DNA of 64,000 nt from Streptomyces klenkii (GCF_003626645.1 NZ_RBAM01000008.1:341763-405762), one strand, 5' to 3'. Positions 24,042 to 32,347 are shown, numbered from the stretch's first letter. Notes: a model not told the origin generated them from the letters alone. A program made the numbers and translations.

Positions 24042-25307
24042 ATGAGCCTCGACGTCCGCACGATCACCGAAGACGACCTCCCCGGCTGGGTCCGGGCCCG
24101 CCGCACCGGCTACCTCCAGCCGCCCGCCGTGAGCGGGGCGGAGCTCGCGTTCCGCCGCGAGCTGATGGATTTCCCGCGCGCCCAGGGCGCGTTCGACGAC
24201 GGCCGCTGCGTGGCCACGTACCGCAGCTTCACGCAGCGGCTCAGCGTCCCCGGCGGGGCGTCGGTGACCGCGAACGCCGTCAGCAACGTGAGCGTCTCGG
24301 CCACGCACCGCCGCCGCGGCCTGCTCAGCCGCATGATCGACCGCGATCTGCGGGAGGCCGCGGAGCGCGGCGACGCGGCGGCGACGCTGATCGCCGCCGA
24401 GTACCCGATCTACGGCCGCTTCGGCTTCGGCCCGGCCACCCGCGTCACGGAGTGGGAGGTGGACGTGCCCCGCGCGGGGCTGGACCCGCGCCACGCCGGC
24501 CCGGGCGACGGCGGGCGCGTCGACTTCGTGGACATAGCCGACCTGCGGGAACACGGGCCCGCGCTGTACGAGCGGGTACGGGCCGCCCGGCACGGCCTCG
24601 TCGACCGCACGGACGTGTGGTGGCGGCGGAACACCGGCGCGCTCCCGATGGACGACGCCCCCTGGACCGAGCCGTTCGCCGTGGTCTACCGGCCGGCGGA
24701 CGGCGCCGGCCGCATCGACGGGTTGCTCGTCTTCACCGCCGACGACAGGTGGGAGGCCAAGCTGCCGCACCAGACGGCGACCGTGCTCGACCTCGTCGCG
24801 GTCTCCCCCGCCGCCGAGCGCGCCCTCTGGCTGTTCCTGCTGTCCGTGGACTGGATCACCCGCGTCCGCACCAGCTACCGCGCGCCGGACGACCTCCTGC
24901 CGGACCTGCTCCCGGACCCGCGGGCCGCGCGCGTGGTCACGGACGCCGACCTGATGTGGCTGCGCCCCCTGGACGTACCGGCGCTGCTGCGCTCCCGTAC
25001 GTACCCCGTGGCCGGCTCGCTCGTCCTCGACGTCACCGACACCGCCGACGCCACCGGCACGGCCGGGCCCGCCGCCGGCCGCTTCCTGCTGGAGGCCGGC
25101 CCCGACGGCGCCTCCTGCACCCGTACGGCGCGGCCGGCCGATCTGTCGCTGTCCGCCGCCGCGCTGGGCAGCCTCTTCCTGGGCGGCGAATCCGCCGTGC
25201 GGCTCGCGGCCCTCGGGCGCGCGGCGGAGGAGCGGCCCGGCGCGGCGGACCGGGCGGACGCGCTGCTGCGCACGGGGCGGCGGCCCTGGTGCGCCGACAT
25301 CTTCTGA
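24042..25307 (+). CDS. Eis-like GNAT N-acetyltransferase
   Basis: 421 residues matching the Eis family (tandem GNAT plus SCP2-like domain). The acetyl-CoA site is VSVSATHRRRGLLSRMIDRD (V-x-x-x-x-R-R-x-G). Tyr in EYPIYGRFGFGPAT is the conserved acid, and the chain ends in Phe, whose carboxylate serves as base in Eis. Mycobacterial Eis acetylates aminoglycosides and polyamines; the natural substrate here is unknown. TAGCGT seven bases before ATG and no ribosome site: probably leaderless. Confidence 0.88.
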   Translation: MSLDVRTITEDDLPGWVRARRTGYLQPPAVSGAELAFRRELMDFPRAQGAFDDGRCVATYRSFTQRLSVPGGASVTANAVSNVSVSATHRRRGLLSRMIDRDLREAAERGDAAATLIAAEYPIYGRFGFGPATRVTEWEVDVPRAGLDPRHAGPGDGGRVDFVDIADLREHGPALYERVRAARHGLVDRTDVWWRRNTGALPMDDAPWTEPFAVVYRPADGAGRIDGLLVFTADDRWEAKLPHQTATVLDLVAVSPAAERALWLFLLSVDWITRVRTSYRAPDDLLPDLLPDPRAARVVTDADLMWLRPLDVPALLRSRTYPVAGSLVLDVTDTADATGTAGPAAGRFLLEAGPDGASCTRTARPADLSLSAAALGSLFLGGESAVRLAALGRAAEERPGAADRADALLRTGRRPWCADIF

Positions 25308-25382
25308 GGTCAACGGCAGGCGCGGAACATGACATTCAAAAAGGGACCTTCCAGATAATCCCCGCGATTCACCCAACGGCCC

Positions 25383-25413
25383 TTGACCTCAAGCTGTATT
25401 GAGGTTCCAGACT
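25383..25413 (+). promoter_or_regulatory. SoxR-type operator and 19-bp-spaced promoter
   Basis: TTGACC (25383-25388) and CAGACT (25408-25413) are separated by 19 bases, the overlong spacer typical of MerR-family activated promoters. Between them lies CCTCAA-GCTGTA-TTGAGG (25387-25404), an inverted repeat matching the SoxR box (CCTCAAG...CTTGAGG). The downstream flavin reductase gene is the kind of target reported for SoxR in S. coelicolor. No soxR gene is in the window. Confidence 0.8.
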
Positions 25414-25491
25414 TCCCTCAACGGAACGGCTCACGGGCCCACCCACCAGCGCAGCACCATCACCGCCCACGACTCCCAGAAGGTCCCCATC

Positions 25492-26085
25492 GTGTCCGAG
25501 AGCACCTACCGCCTCGCCGTCATCGTCGGTTCCACCCGCGACGGGCGCTTCGGCCCCACCGTCGCCAAGTGGTTCACCGAGCAGGCCGCCCGCCACGGCG
25601 GCATGGAGATCGACCTCATCGACCTGGCCCTCCACCCGCTGCCGGTGCGGATCACCAAGGAGCCGACCGCCGAAGAAGCCGCGGCGCTCGCCGAGGTGAC
25701 GCCCCGTCTGGAGCGGGCCGACGCGTTCGTCGTACTGACGCCCGAGTACAACCACAGCTACCCGGCGTCCCTGAAGAACCTCATCGACTGGCACTACACG
25801 CAGTGGCGCGCCAAGCCCGTCGCCTTCGTCTCGTACGGCGGCCTGGCCGGCGGCCTGCGCGCGGTCGAGCACCTGCGCCCGGTCTTCACCGAGCTGCACG
25901 CCGCGCCCATCCGCGAGCAGGTCAGCTTCCACAGCCCCTGGGGCAAGTTCGACGCCGACGGCCGGCACCTGGACCCGGAGGCCGGCGAGCAGGCCGCCGG
26001 CGCGGCGAAGGTCATGCTGGACCAGCTGAGCTGGTGGGCCCTGTCCCTGCGGGAGGCGCGCGCCGCCCGCCCGTACGGCGCCTGA
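25492..26085 (+). CDS. NADPH-dependent FMN reductase (SoxR target candidate)
   Basis: 197 residues of the flavodoxin-like NADPH:FMN reductase family: LAVIVGSTRDGRFGPTVAKW (phosphate loop), LTPEYNHSYPASLKNLIDW (flavin site) and VSYGGLAGGLRAVEHLRPV. It reduces flavins or quinones. The GTG at 25492 has AAGG nine bases upstream and fits the family start. The frame open from 25399 includes the promoter. Expression is probably induced by redox-cycling compounds through the SoxR-type promoter. A strong terminator pair follows. Confidence 0.9.
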   Translation: MSESTYRLAVIVGSTRDGRFGPTVAKWFTEQAARHGGMEIDLIDLALHPLPVRITKEPTAEEAAALAEVTPRLERADAFVVLTPEYNHSYPASLKNLIDWHYTQWRAKPVAFVSYGGLAGGLRAVEHLRPVFTELHAAPIREQVSFHSPWGKFDADGRHLDPEAGEQAAGAAKVMLDQLSWWALSLREARAARPYGA

Positions 26086-26107
26086 CCGGCGCCGTACACA
26101 CGAACTC

Positions 26108-26144
26108 CTGCCTCCGGCCCTACCCCCGTTGGGGCCGGTGGCAG
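26108..26144 (+). terminator. Terminator after FMN reductase
   Basis: CTGCC-T-CCGGCCC arms pair with GGGCCGG-T-GGCAG around a ten-base loop. A second hairpin with perfect ten-bp arms (GCGGGCGCGC at 26159-26168, complement at 26189-26198) follows. Together they should isolate the reductase gene from the HxlR gene. Confidence 0.7.
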
Positions 26145-26340
26145 GCATGTCGTGCCGAGCGGGCGCGCTCCATCACCCTCCTCCCGGTGCGCGCCCGCGA
26201 GATACCCCCGGATGGGGCTGATTCGGGAACCGGTTCAGGAACTGATCCGGGAATTACGGCCCTTGCGCGCCGCTTAGCCTGAAGCGCGGCCGGCCGGACG
26301 GACGGAACGGCCGGCACAGCAGAAGCAACAGGGGGGTTGG

Positions 26341-26691
26341 ATGAAGCAGCGTCCGTACCACTGCGGGATCGACGCCGCTCTCGACGTCATCGACGGCAAG
26401 TGGAAAGTGCTCGTCCTGTGGGCGCTGGACTCCGGCGCGCGCCGCTTCGGCGAGACGAAGCGGCTGCTGCCGGGCATCAGCGAGAAGGTCCTGGCGCAGC
26501 AGCTCCGCGAGCTGGAGGCCGACGGCATCGTCCACCGCGAGGTCTACGACCAGGTGCCGCCGAAGGTGGAGTACTCGCTGACCGAGCGGGGCCGCGCCCT
26601 GAACCGGGCCCTGACGCCGCTGAACGTCTGGGGGAAGGAGCGGCTCGCCCTCCTGGACGCGGAGGCGGAGGAGCAGGCTCAGTCCGCGTGA
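26341..26691 (+). CDS. HxlR-family transcriptional regulator
   Basis: 116 residues: CGIDAALDVIDGKWKVLVLW, FGETKRLLPGISEKVLAQQL, LEADGIVHREVYDQVPPKVE, the standard HxlR winged helix. The Cys near residue 8 (YHCGID) is the redox/quinone-sensing position in relatives such as YodB and HypR. ATG after GGGGGG. A perfect ten-base palindrome GAACCGGTTC lies at 26227-26236 upstream and may be the operator. Overlaps the convergent monooxygenase gene by 13 bases. Confidence 0.9.
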   Translation: MKQRPYHCGIDAALDVIDGKWKVLVLWALDSGARRFGETKRLLPGISEKVLAQQLRELEADGIVHREVYDQVPPKVEYSLTERGRALNRALTPLNVWGKERLALLDAEAEEQAQSA

Positions 26692-27872
26692 GCGGGCTGC
26701 GCGTCCGCATCAGCGTCAATAGGGCCGTTGTCCGGCCAGAGGGCGTCGGGAAAGGCGGCTTCGTCGGAGTCGGTGTCGGGCATGAGGGCGGCGAGCATCT
26801 GCTGGGCGGTCGTCGCGTTCTCGATGCCGCGGGGCAGCATGACGCTTTCGTAGGCGTCGAGGGCTTCGTCGACGGTGGCGTGGCCGATGACGGCCCGGGC
26901 GAGTTCGGCGCCGTCGAGCAGGGCGAGGTTGGCGCCGACGCCGACGGGCGGCATCAGATGGGCGGCGTCGCCGAGCAGCGTGACGCCGGGGACGCGCCGC
27001 CACGAGTGGGGCACGGGCAGGACGAACATGGGCCGGTTGATGAACTCGCCCTCGTTGGCGCGCAGGATGTCCAGCAGGCTCTCGTCCCAGCCCTGGTACT
27101 GGGCGAGGAGCCGGGCGCGCACCGCCTCGGTGTCCGCGAGGTCGAGGCCGGCGTGCCAGTCCTCGGGGCCGCGGAACATCACGTAAGCGCGGACGTGTCC
27201 GTTGCTGTTGCGCTGCAAGAACAGGCTGTGGCGGCCCGCCTTGGCGGACATGGTGCCGCGGCCGACCAGGTGCGCGATGCCGGGGTGACGGCGGTCGACG
27301 TCGTCGAAGTGGGCTTCCACCATCGCGACGCCGGAGTAGACGGGCAGGGCGCCGGAGAGCGCGGGGCGCACCCGTGACCAGGCGCCGTCGGCGCCGATGA
27401 CCAGGTCGAACTCCTCGTCGGCGCCGCCTTGAAGGTGCAGCCGGACGGTGCCTTGAGGCAGTGGCGTGACCGCCTCCACGGAGCGGCCCCAGCGGACCGT
27501 TCCGGGGGCGAGCGAGTCCAGCAGGAGCGTACGCAGCTGGCCGCGGTCGATCTCGGGCCTGCTCAGGTCCCCCTCGCCGGCCCGGTCGTGGCGGATCAGG
27601 GTCGCGCGGCGGTCGTACATGCGCCACTCCTGGCTTTCGGGCCGGGACAGCGCGAGGAACCGGTCGAACAGTCCGGCCTCGCGCAGGGCCGCCTGGCCGG
27701 TGTCTTCGTGGATGTCGAGGGTGCCGCCCTGCGAGCGGGAGCCGGCGCCTGCTTCCCGCTCGAAGACCGTGACCGGCACGCCGTGCTGCTGGAGGACGCG
27801 TGCGCAGACGAGGCCGCCGGGGCCTGCGCCGCTGATCGCGATGCGAGGGGTCGTGGGCAGGGTCGTGGACAT
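26679..27872 (-). CDS. FAD-dependent monooxygenase (TetX-like)
   Basis: 397 residues of class A flavoprotein monooxygenases: dinucleotide fold IAISGAGPGGLVCARVLQQH, EREAGAGSRSQGGTLDIHED, DG motif LVIGADGAWSRVRPAL and FAD-binding GVTLLGDAAHLMPPVGVGAN. The GTLDIHEDTGQAAL stretch is seen in TetX-type enzymes that hydroxylate tetracyclines, so an antibiotic- or phenol-hydroxylating role is possible but unproven. Divergent from a TetR gene with a palindromic operator between them, a classic repressor/target pair. Confidence 0.9.
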   Translation of the reverse strand: MSTTLPTTPRIAISGAGPGGLVCARVLQQHGVPVTVFEREAGAGSRSQGGTLDIHEDTGQAALREAGLFDRFLALSRPESQEWRMYDRRATLIRHDRAGEGDLSRPEIDRGQLRTLLLDSLAPGTVRWGRSVEAVTPLPQGTVRLHLQGGADEEFDLVIGADGAWSRVRPALSGALPVYSGVAMVEAHFDDVDRRHPGIAHLVGRGTMSAKAGRHSLFLQRNSNGHVRAYVMFRGPEDWHAGLDLADTEAVRARLLAQYQGWDESLLDILRANEGEFINRPMFVLPVPHSWRRVPGVTLLGDAAHLMPPVGVGANLALLDGAELARAVIGHATVDEALDAYESVMLPRGIENATTAQQMLAALMPDTDSDEAAFPDALWPDNGPIDADADAQPAHAD

Positions 27873-27965
27873 GAGGGTCACGCTCCGTTCTGCGGAGGAA
27901 GACGGGTCGGACGTACCGCTCCACAGAAACACAGCCGCTCCAAAAGTACAATCGCTCCGACTTTT

Positions 27966-27991
27966 GATCCGATCGCCTTAGCGATCGGATC
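27966..27991. promoter_or_regulatory. Perfect palindrome, probable TetR operator
   Basis: Arms GATCCGATCGC and GCGATCGGATC are exact complements around CTTA, 11 bp each. It sits 24 bases before the TetR start and about 95 bases from the divergent monooxygenase start, so one repressor could control both. Confidence 0.8.
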
Positions 27992-28015
27992 CCGCCAGGG
28001 AGGTAGGGTGGGGGC

Positions 28016-28600
28016 ATGCCCGAGACGACGACTGGACGCCGCGAGCGCAAGAAGGCTCAGACCCGGCAGGCCCTGGCGGACGCCGCCCTGCGCCTGTTCA
28101 CCGAGCGCGGCTTCGACAACGTCGGGGTGCGCGAGGTGGCGGAGGCGGCCGACGTCTCGCTGAGCACGCTCTTCAAGCACTTCCCCAGCAAGGAAGCCCT
28201 CATCTTCGACCTGGACGCGGACATCGAGAGCGCCCTGGTCAGCGCCGTTCGCGACCGGGCGCCCGGGCAGTCCGTGCTGCACGCCCTGCGCGACCACATG
28301 GCGTCCACCCGCACCGCCGTGCCGGCCGACGACCCCATGTTCACCCTCGTCGAATCCACTCCCGCGCTGCGGGAGTACGCCCGGCGCATGTGGTCGCGCC
28401 ACGAGGAGTCGCTGGCCGCCGCCCTCGCCGACGCCACCGGGCTCGCCGCGGACGACCCCGCCGTCGCCGGCCTGGCCCGCTTCGCCCTGGAAGCCCCCGG
28501 CGTGGCCCGCACGAGCGAGGACCCGGCCCGGACCGTGCGCGAGCTGTTCGCCCTGCTGGAAAACGGCTGGGCCACGACCCCCTTGGCGGACGGGCGCTGA
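28016..28600 (+). CDS. TetR-family repressor of the adjacent monooxygenase
   Basis: 194 residues: helix-turn-helix RQALADAALRLFTERGFDNV, VREVAEAADVSLSTLFKHFP, followed by a ligand domain (LRDHMASTRTAVPADDPMFT). ATG with GGGAGG upstream. Probable autorepressor and repressor of the divergent FAD monooxygenase, judged from the shared palindromic operator. The ligand is unknown, presumably an aromatic compound or antibiotic. Confidence 0.9.
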   Translation: MPETTTGRRERKKAQTRQALADAALRLFTERGFDNVGVREVAEAADVSLSTLFKHFPSKEALIFDLDADIESALVSAVRDRAPGQSVLHALRDHMASTRTAVPADDPMFTLVESTPALREYARRMWSRHEESLAAALADATGLAADDPAVAGLARFALEAPGVARTSEDPARTVRELFALLENGWATTPLADGR

Positions 28601-28749
28601 TCGCCCACCGGGCCTTTTGCTCGGACCGGAACTATTACGTGCCGATCTTTGCATTGCCGCCGCGGCATCCCGTGACAAGCCTTGAGGTGAACGCACCACA
28701 GGTGCAAGGCAGTTACTGAGATGCACATCGGCAGCGCTGGGAGAAGGCC

Positions 28750-29883
28750 GTGCGAAACAAGAGTGTTCTGATCTCCGGAGCGAGCGTGACGGGGCTGGCC
28801 CTGGCGTACTGGTTGCAGCGCGCCGGATTCCGGCCGACGGTCGTGGAACGGGCGCCCGGCCTGCGCAAGGGCGGGCAGGCCCTCGACATCCGCGGCGCCG
28901 CGCTCGACGTCGTGAAACGCATGGAACTGCTCGACGAAATCCGGGCAGCGACGACGAACATGCGCGGAATGTCGTTCGTGGACGGCCGGGGCGAGGAGCT
29001 GAGCAGGACCACCGAGGCCACTCTGACCGGCGGACTGATCGACAACGACGACGTGGAAATCATGCGCGACGACTTAACGACGTTGCTGTTCGAAGCGGGC
29101 CGCACCGGCACCGAGTACCTCTTCGGTGACGTCATCACCTCCCTCACGCAGGACGACACCGCCGTCGACGTCACCTTCCGGGACGGCCCTCCGCGCCGCT
29201 TCGACCTGGTGATCGGCTCGGACGGGCTGCACTCCGGCGTGCGGCGGCTGGCCTTCGGCCCGGAGCGGGAGTTCGTCCATTTCCTCGGCAGTTATCTCGC
29301 GGTCTTCAGCGTGGAGAACTTCCTCGGCCTCGACCACTGGCAGATGTACCACTCCGCCGGCGACGCGCTGGTCGGCGTCTACAGCGCGCGGCAGAACACC
29401 GAGGCCCGGGCGATGCTGGTGTTCCGGTCCGCCGAACTCGACTTCAACCACCGGGATCACGACCGGCAGAAGAACATCCTCGCCGAGCGCTTCGCCGACA
29501 TCGGCTGGGAAACGCCCCGGCTGCTGGCGCGCATGCGGGAGGCCCCGGACTTCTACTTCGACTCGATGAGCCAGGCCCGCCTCGGCCGCTGGTCGAACGG
29601 GCGGGTCGCCCTCGTCGGCGACGCGGGTTACTGCGCTTCGCCGCAGTCCGGCCAGGGCACCAGCCTCGCCCTCGTCGGCGCCTACGTCCTCGCCGGCGAA
29701 CTCGCGAACAGCCGCGGCGACCACCGCGCGGCCTTCACCCACTACGAACGGGCGATGCGGGCCTACGTCCGCAAGAACCAGCAACTCGCCCAGAACAGGG
29801 CCGACGGCAGGACGGTCCCCCCGTCCACCCTCGCCGAAGCAGCCGACGCCATCTCCCTCCCGGACTACCCGCCCCACAACTGA
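28750..29883 (+). CDS. FAD-dependent monooxygenase
   Basis: 377 residues: VLISGASVTGLALAYWLQRA, RKGGQALDIRGAALDVVKRM, DLVIGSDGLHSGVRRLAFGP, VALVGDAGYCASPQSGQGTS. The GDAGYCASP form with Gly-Tyr-Cys and the GGQALDIRG loop are typical of a common actinobacterial subgroup related to TetX. GTG start with GGGAGAAGG upstream. It stands behind its own 149-base promoter region, which holds a GCCTTG...CAAGGC inverted repeat but no clear regulator site. Substrate unknown. Confidence 0.88.
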   Translation: MRNKSVLISGASVTGLALAYWLQRAGFRPTVVERAPGLRKGGQALDIRGAALDVVKRMELLDEIRAATTNMRGMSFVDGRGEELSRTTEATLTGGLIDNDDVEIMRDDLTTLLFEAGRTGTEYLFGDVITSLTQDDTAVDVTFRDGPPRRFDLVIGSDGLHSGVRRLAFGPEREFVHFLGSYLAVFSVENFLGLDHWQMYHSAGDALVGVYSARQNTEARAMLVFRSAELDFNHRDHDRQKNILAERFADIGWETPRLLARMREAPDFYFDSMSQARLGRWSNGRVALVGDAGYCASPQSGQGTSLALVGAYVLAGELANSRGDHRAAFTHYERAMRAYVRKNQQLAQNRADGRTVPPSTLAEAADAISLPDYPPHN

Positions 29884-29905
29884 CATCTCCTCCCCCTCGA
29901 ACAGC

Positions 29906-29929
29906 CTGCATCGATCGACTTCGATGCAG
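29906..29929. promoter_or_regulatory. Inverted repeat upstream of arsR
   Basis: CTGCATCGA and TCGATGCAG are perfect nine-base arms around TCGACT. It lies 38 bases before arsR and 23 after the monooxygenase stop. It could be the ArsR operator (the next 30 bases also contain TTGAATCGAAGAACGTCAA) or a terminator of the upstream gene; the lack of high GC and its position favour the operator. Confidence 0.5.
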
Positions 29930-29966
29930 GCTTGCACCTTGAATCGAAGAACGTCAACATAGAAGT

Positions 29967-30392
29967 ATGTCGAATCAAGAGTTCGTGGTGCTCGGCCAGG
30001 AAGGCTCCGACGGCTGCTGCCCCGGCCTGCTGACCGCGCCGCTGCCCGAGGATCAGGCCGTCGAGCTGGCGAAGGTCTTCAAGGCCCTGGGCGACCCGGT
30101 GCGGCTGCGGCTGCTGTCGATGATCGCCACCCGGGCGGGCGGCGAGGTGTGCGTCTGCGACCTGACCCCGGCGTTCGACCTGTCGCAGCCGACGATCTCC
30201 CACCATCTCAAGCTCCTGCGCGAAGCCGGGCTGATCGCTTCCGAGCGGCGCGGGACCTGGGTGTACTACCGGCTGCTGCCGGAGATGACCGACCGCCTCG
30301 CCGGGATCCTGACCCGGCCTGCCGACGAGCCCCTGCCCGAGGCCGCCACCGGCCTGCCGGCCGCCGCCCCGGAAGGTTCCACCCGTGCCTGA
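29967..30392 (+). CDS. arsR: ArsR-type arsenic-responsive repressor
   Basis: 141 residues: FKALGDPVRLRLLSMIATRA, the metalloid motif EVCVCDL, recognition helix LSQPTISHHLKLLREAGLIA and wing RRGTWVYYRLLP. An extra Cys pair occurs in GCCPGLL near the N-terminus. It represses its operon until As(III)/Sb(III) binds the Cys. Overlaps arsC by eight bases, so they are coupled. Confidence 0.92.
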   Translation: MSNQEFVVLGQEGSDGCCPGLLTAPLPEDQAVELAKVFKALGDPVRLRLLSMIATRAGGEVCVCDLTPAFDLSQPTISHHLKLLREAGLIASERRGTWVYYRLLPEMTDRLAGILTRPADEPLPEAATGLPAAAPEGSTRA

Positions 30393-30801
30393 GTCCAAGC
30401 CGTCGGTGCTGTTCGTGTGCGTCCACAACGCCGGACGCTCCCAGATGGGCGCCGCCTTCCTCACCCACCTCAGCGCCGGCCGCGTCGAGGTCCGCTCCGC
30501 CGGATCCGCCCCGGCCGAGACGGTCAACCCGGCCGTCGTGGAGGCCATGCGAGAGGTCGGCATCGACATCTCGGCCGAGACGCCGAAGGCCCTCACAGCG
30601 GAGGCGGTGCGGTCCTCGGACGTGGTCATCACCATGGGCTGCGGGGACGCGTGCCCGTACTTCCCCGGCAAGCGCTACCTCGACTGGACGCTGGAAGACC
30701 CCGCCGGCCAAGGCGTCGACGCCGTACGCCCGATCCGCGACGAGATCGAGAACCGCATCCGCGGCCTGCTCGCGGAACTCGGCATCGAACCCCGCGCGTA
30801 A
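30385..30801 (+). CDS. arsC: Arsenate reductase (low-molecular-weight phosphatase type)
   Basis: 138 residues with the P-loop Cys12-x5-Arg18-Ser (VCVHNAGRSQMGAAF), DVVITMGCGDACPYFPGKRY with two further Cys, and LDWTLEDPAGQ. This form reduces arsenate to arsenite using thioredoxin or mycothiol/mycoredoxin. GTG start overlaps arsR. No ArsB or Acr3 efflux gene follows, which is unusual since arsenite must be exported; the pump must be elsewhere. Confidence 0.92.
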   Translation: MPESKPSVLFVCVHNAGRSQMGAAFLTHLSAGRVEVRSAGSAPAETVNPAVVEAMREVGIDISAETPKALTAEAVRSSDVVITMGCGDACPYFPGKRYLDWTLEDPAGQGVDAVRPIRDEIENRIRGLLAELGIEPRA

Positions 30802-30836
30802 CCACTGCCGCCAACCGCACGCGGCGCGCGTGAACA

Positions 30837-30863
30837 CTTTTGCAAGCAGGGTGCTTGCAAAAG
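30837..30863. promoter_or_regulatory. Perfect 11-bp inverted repeat, probable XRE operator
   Basis: CTTTTGCAAGC and GCTTGCAAAAG flank AGGGT. It overlaps the likely -35 (TTGCAA) and immediately precedes TTAGCA, so a protein bound here would block the promoter of the XRE regulator gene 26 bases on. Autoregulation is inferred. Confidence 0.75.
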
Positions 30864-30889
30864 TTAGCAGCATGGGGCAGCATCGGGGC

Positions 30890-31267
30890 ATGGCATCACT
30901 CAACGTCGGCAATCTCGGCGAGTATCTGCGCGAGCAGCGGCGCAATGCGCAGCTCACCTTGCGGCAGCTCGCCGATGCCGCGGGAGTGTCCAACCCGTAT
31001 CTCAGCCAGATCGAGCGCGGCCTGCGCAAGCCGAGCGCCGAGATCCTCCAGCAGCTCGCGAAGGCGCTGCGGATCTCCGCCGAGACCTTGTACGTGCAGG
31101 CCGGGATCCTCGACGAGCGGGACCGGGACGAGGCGGAGGTCCGCAGTGTGATCCTCGCCGACCCCTCGATCAACGAGCAGCAGAAGCAGGTGCTGCTACA
31201 GATCTACGAGTCCTTCCGCAAGGAGAACGGGCTCTCGACGGACGACGCCAGCAAACACTCCAGCTGA
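30890..31267 (+). CDS. XRE-family DNA-binding regulator
   Basis: About 125 residues (an in-frame ATG at 30872 adds six). N-terminal helix-turn-helix: LGEYLREQRRNAQLTLRQLA, DAAGVSNPYLSQIERGLRKP, AEILQQLAKALRISAETLYV. The C-terminal part is acidic and helical (DERDRDEAEVRSVILADPSI). Small XRE regulators of this form are conserved in Streptomyces upstream of the HBHA-like gene, as here (18-base gap). A palindrome overlapping the promoter suggests autoregulation. Confidence 0.9.
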   Translation: MASLNVGNLGEYLREQRRNAQLTLRQLADAAGVSNPYLSQIERGLRKPSAEILQQLAKALRISAETLYVQAGILDERDRDEAEVRSVILADPSINEQQKQVLLQIYESFRKENGLSTDDASKHSS

Positions 31268-31285
31268 CCCGGGAGAAGCATCGCC

Positions 31286-31870
31286 ATGGCCATCACCACG
31301 CAGGACATCCGCAACGCGGCGACCGACACGGCCTACGCCGCCGCGGGTGCCGCGGACCTCACCGCGGAGAAGATCGGGCAGTTCATCACCGAGGCGCCCG
31401 AGCGCTTCGAGAAGCTGAAGAAGACCGACCCCAAGGTCGTGGGCGAGCGGGCGAAGCAGCAGGCCAAGGAGGCCCAGGCCACCCTGACCACGAAGTTCAG
31501 CGAGGTCGTCGGCTCGCTCGACAGCGACGTGAAGAACCTGGGCCAGACCGTGCAGGACCTCGCCCTCAAGGGCGTCGGCCAGGCCGTCGGGTACGCGGCG
31601 GTGGCCGGTGAGCAGTTCGAGAAGCTGACCGAGCGCGGCCGGGTGGCCGTGAAGCAGTGGCGCGGCGAGGCCGCCGACGAGTTCCAGGACATCGCCGTGG
31701 CCATCGAGCCGGAGCCGAAGGCTGCCGAGGACAAGGCGGCTGAGGACAAGGCCGTCGCCGACGCCTCCGAGGCCGCCGGCGACGGCGACGACAAGCCCGC
31801 CGCCGCCCGCAAGCCCGCCGCCCGCAAGACGGCCGCGGCGAAGAAGCCCGAGGCCAAGGCCGGCGAGTAA
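31286..31870 (+). CDS. HBHA-like coiled-coil protein with Lys/Ala-rich tail
   Basis: 194 residues: helical N-terminal part (NAATDTAYAAAGAADLTAEK, GERAKQQAKEAQATLTTKFS) and a C-terminal tail of Ala-Lys-Pro repeats (ARKPAARKTAAAKKPEAKAG), the layout of mycobacterial heparin-binding hemagglutinin. In non-pathogens the protein is linked to lipid-body or membrane association and to DNA or polyanion binding by the Lys tail. No signal peptide. Probably co-transcribed with the XRE gene. Confidence 0.85.
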   Translation: MAITTQDIRNAATDTAYAAAGAADLTAEKIGQFITEAPERFEKLKKTDPKVVGERAKQQAKEAQATLTTKFSEVVGSLDSDVKNLGQTVQDLALKGVGQAVGYAAVAGEQFEKLTERGRVAVKQWRGEAADEFQDIAVAIEPEPKAAEDKAAEDKAVADASEAAGDGDDKPAAARKPAARKTAAAKKPEAKAGE

Positions 31871-31999
31871 GCGCAGGTCCGCAGGTCACGACCGTGAGCG
31901 GACGGCCCGGGCACATTTCGCGTGCCCGGGCCGTTCTGCGGGTACGGTGGCGGTCAGGGCCCGGACGAGACAGGCGACGAGAAGGGTGAGGTGGGCGAC

Positions 32000-32347
32000 G
32001 TGCTGGTGCAAGCCTTCGGCCAGGTCATGTACTGGATCTCCATCGGCCTGCTCGTCTTCAGCCTGGTCGCGTTCGTCAACGCCGCCGTGCACCGCGAGGA
32101 CGCCTACCGCGCCGCGGACAAGCAGTCCAAGCCGTTCTGGCTGATCATCCTCGGCGTCGCCGTCGCCGTGAACCTGTTCATGGGGATCATGAGCTTCCTG
32201 CCGGTCCTCGGCCTGGTCGCCACGATCGTCTACGTCGTGGACGTCCGCCCGGCGCTCAAGCAGGTCGGTGGCGGCCGCGGCCCGCGCCGCCGGGGCCGCG
32301 GCTCCAGCTCCGACGGCCCCTACGGCCCGTACAACGGCGGCCGCTGA
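32000..32347 (+). CDS. Small membrane protein, DUF2516
   Basis: About 115 residues: MLVQAFGQVMYWISIGLLVF, VAFVNAAVHREDAYRAADKQ, then two further helices (FWLIILGVAVAVNLFMGIMS, FLPVLGLVATIVYVVDVRPA) and an Arg/Gly-rich tail. This fits DUF2516, an uncharacterised actinobacterial family. GTG at 32000 has GAGGTG at good distance; GTG at 31991 is the alternative. Confidence 0.8.
   Translation: MLVQAFGQVMYWISIGLLVFSLVAFVNAAVHREDAYRAADKQSKPFWLIILGVAVAVNLFMGIMSFLPVLGLVATIVYVVDVRPALKQVGGGRGPRRRGRGSSSDGPYGPYNGGR

Noticed and set aside
28676..28720. GCCTTG...CAAGGC inverted repeat before the second monooxygenase, considered as a MerR-type operator
   Set aside because: Arms are only six bases and the -35/-10 spacing is not convincing.
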